This document shows positions 21,554 to 23,367 of a stretch of 23,367 bases of DNA, piece after piece. The notes beneath the pieces were generated by a model. It saw only the letters and a program-made list of their open reading frames with translations. It made no database searches and was not told the origin of the DNA. The stretch comes from Antrodiella citrinella (taxonomy: Eukaryota; Basidiomycota; Agaricomycetes; Polyporales; Steccherinaceae), in the NCBI GenBank assembly GCA_004802725.1, contig SGPM01000393.1, positions 1 through 23,367 of the forward strand, in the 5' to 3' direction. The position numbers and the translations under genes were made by a program. How positions within the stretch are numbered: the first letter of the stretch is position 1; each line of letters starts with the position of its first letter.

Positions 21554-22968
21554 ATGACCTCCATGGATACCGATGACCTTCTTGTCGTGTTGCCTCCTTC
21601 GACAACAAGCGGTCTTTCCCTAGCTCTGTGCGTCAGTCTTCACCATAAGTTGGCCTTCACTGAATGTTTGTGTTGCTAGCCACCCTCTTCCGATCTTGAA
21701 CATCTCAGAACATCTCACGCGACTAAAGCTTCAAACCAAAACCAACCTCCCATTCGGTATGTCGTGATACACGTCTCTGCGATTATACGCTCACGATGTG
21801 AACTAGTGATCGGCGCATTGCTTGGGACGCAGAATGGCCGTGAAGTAGAGATCGTGAATACGTTCGAGCTGGCTATGGAGACCGACAAAGTGACCCTTGA
21901 TCATGGATATTTTGTGTCTCGTAGAGACCAATGTGAGTAATGATACGTCTTAATTCAATATCCATAGTAATTTCGACGCGCAGATAAACAGGTCTTCCCC
22001 TCTCTTGAATTCATCGGGTGGTATACTGTGGCACCTCGCGCAACAGCCCAGCACATCGCCTTGCATGAACAGGTAATCTGCTTCTATATTAACTCCAGGT
22101 CAAGCTTACCAACAATGAAACCAGTTTACCGGGTATAGCTCAACGCCACTGCTTCTCATGCTGCAGCCGACAAAGAGATTGGCCTCATCAGACCCCACCG
22201 CGCAGAATTTACCGTTCAAGGCGTACGAGCCTACAATAGAGATCCGCGATCGCAAGACACGCTCGGTCTTCATTGAAGCAACTTTCACGGTGGAGACAGG
22301 AGAGGCTGAGCGGATTGCTGTGGATTGGACTGCCAAGGGCGGCGCAAGCGGCACGAGTTGTGAGTACCAATATGATTCCAGCCTCTTAACTAGCTGATTG
22401 TACTTCGATATACAGTGGAGTCTCACTTGTACAACCAAAGAGCGGCTGTCAAGATGCTTCATGACCGTATCCTGGTTCTTGTGAAATACGTGACCGATGT
22501 AATAGCAGGTGAGTATGCGCGGAACCTCCTAGTAGGTCTCAACTGACCGAGCTGTATCAGGTCAAGCCACTAAAGACCACGCAACCCTTCGGTCACTTTC
22601 CGCTCTCATCGCCTCCCTTCCCGCTAGTGGGCACAAAGAGTTCCGTGATGAGTTTGACACGGTTAGTCCAATTGCACGCTTCATCTCTGCTAGCTTATGC
22701 AATGCGCTCTCCAGGAATACGAGGACGTGCAACTCACTGCGTATCTGTCGACGTTGACAAAGTCTGCCAGTTTGCTCAACGACGTATGTTTACATTTATG
22801 ATTACACATACTCTCGCTGACACGAGCCCTTTGCAGCTTGTAGACAAACATGTCGTCCTCACTACCTCTAACCGAGAAGAACGCGGACCAGCACCTAGAC
22901 GACGAGGACCAGGGATGGGAATGGGAATGGGCAGAGGTTCTCTGGGAGACTGGGACCGCTTCCACTAG
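21554..22968 (+). CDS. CSN6: COP9 signalosome complex subunit 6 (9 exons, 331 aa)
   Basis: MPN-domain subunit of the COP9 signalosome, which removes Nedd8 from cullins and so tunes SCF-type ubiquitin ligases; nuclear/cytosolic. Model: join(21554..21627, 21680..21756, 21807..21932, 21984..22072, 22125..22359, 22416..22508, 22561..22661, 22715..22783, 22837..22968), all introns GT-AG. The MPN domain covers about residues 15-160: LHPLPILNISEHLTR, then VIGALLGTQNGREVEIVNTFEL, then FPSLEFIGWYTV. There is no JAMM metal motif (E-HxH-D), as expected: the catalytic MPN subunit is CSN5, while CSN6 is its inactive partner. The C-terminal half is helical (YNQRAAVKMLHDRILVLVKYV) and fits the MPN C-terminal bundle. 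The last 30 residues are Arg/Gly/Met-rich (GMGMGMGRG). eIF3f and Rpn8 are the alternatives, but the HPLPILNISEH and EFIGWYTV blocks favour CSN6. Confidence 0.9.
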
Positions 22969-23367
22969 ACAAGCAGCAATGACCTCACAGCATCCCGACG
23001 ACCTTCACCATCCCTCTGTGTCAATTGTGTACATCATCGCATCCACCCTCGCTGTATTTGTTGGACTCGGAACATATAAATTGTAACTTCATGCGCTCCG
23101 TGCGCGCAGACTGTCAAACCATCCCCTGCAGTCCAACATGCCCATTGAAAACCTCATCAGAAGGTCTCGTCAGAGACGAGTGTTGCGTGGTAGAGGCTCC
23201 GGCGCTACGTACGTACTACTAGTAAGGGGCTAACAAGCCGTCGCACAAGATGGCGTCATAGCCTGCTGGGGCTGGCCCATCAAATCGCCCGCGAAGCCGC
23301 CGCAAATCCCACGCCTCCCAAATATGGAAGTTGCATTTTTATTTCTGAAAACTCGTGAACCACCCCG
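22969..23367. other. Downstream region of CSN6
   Basis: The final 399 bp contain the CSN6 3' UTR and unassigned sequence. A 31-codon open frame begins at ATG 23139, but nothing supports it as a gene. Nothing else is recognised. Confidence 0.4.

Noticed and set aside
22850..23086. Plus-strand open frame with a hydrophobic C-terminus past CSN6
   Set aside because: It overlaps the last CSN6 exon out of frame and runs into the 3' UTR.

Overview
The window is eukaryotic nuclear DNA from a filamentous fungus, most likely an Agaricomycete (Basidiomycota). The genes are dense and split by many short GT-AG introns (mostly 48-67 nt). One gene is an F-box protein of a family I associate with mushroom-forming fungi, there are intron-containing tRNA genes, and there are no bacterial operon signals. 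Every gene model was spliced by eye; reading frame is conserved across every junction listed.

Layout, left to right. (1) 167-1098 (-): uncharacterised 267-aa nuclear-looking protein. (2) 2004-3744 (+): F-box protein, divergent from gene 1 across a 905-bp intergenic region. (3) 4122-4959 (+): AP-3 adaptor sigma subunit, convergent with (4) 5397-6522 (-): Mediator subunit MED6. (5) 6825-9143 (+): NRAMP-family metal transporter, sharing a 302-bp bidirectional promoter with MED6. (6) 9275-9378 (-): intron-containing tRNA-Lys(CTT). (7) 9379-13020: about 3.6 kb with no gene I can recognise. (8) 13126-14124 (+): C2H2 zinc-finger protein. (9) 14891-17701 (+): large-subunit catalase with C-terminal DJ-1/PfpI-like domain, 11 exons. 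(10) 17891-17994 (-): second, nearly identical tRNA-Lys(CTT). (11) 18191-21017 (-): replication licensing helicase subunit MCM5. (12) 21179-21266 (+): intron-containing tRNA-Thr(AGT), inside the divergent MCM5/CSN6 intergenic region. (13) 21554-22968 (+): COP9 signalosome subunit 6. The last 400 bp hold nothing recognised.

This is a housekeeping neighbourhood: vesicle sorting, transcription, metal uptake, peroxide detoxification, DNA replication and control of cullin ligases. I see no transposon, CRISPR array, biosynthetic cluster or clear new system. The points that merit a second look are regulatory and structural. ACGCGT (MluI cell-cycle box) motifs cluster upstream of MCM5 and between MED6 and the transporter. 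A perfect 15-bp bZIP-like dyad lies upstream of catalase. A 9-bp stem-loop sits just before the zinc-finger start codon, and a 10-bp hairpin lies between convergent genes. The tRNA-Lys copies differ only within their introns. The 3.6-kb gap contains one interrupted reading frame of uncertain status.
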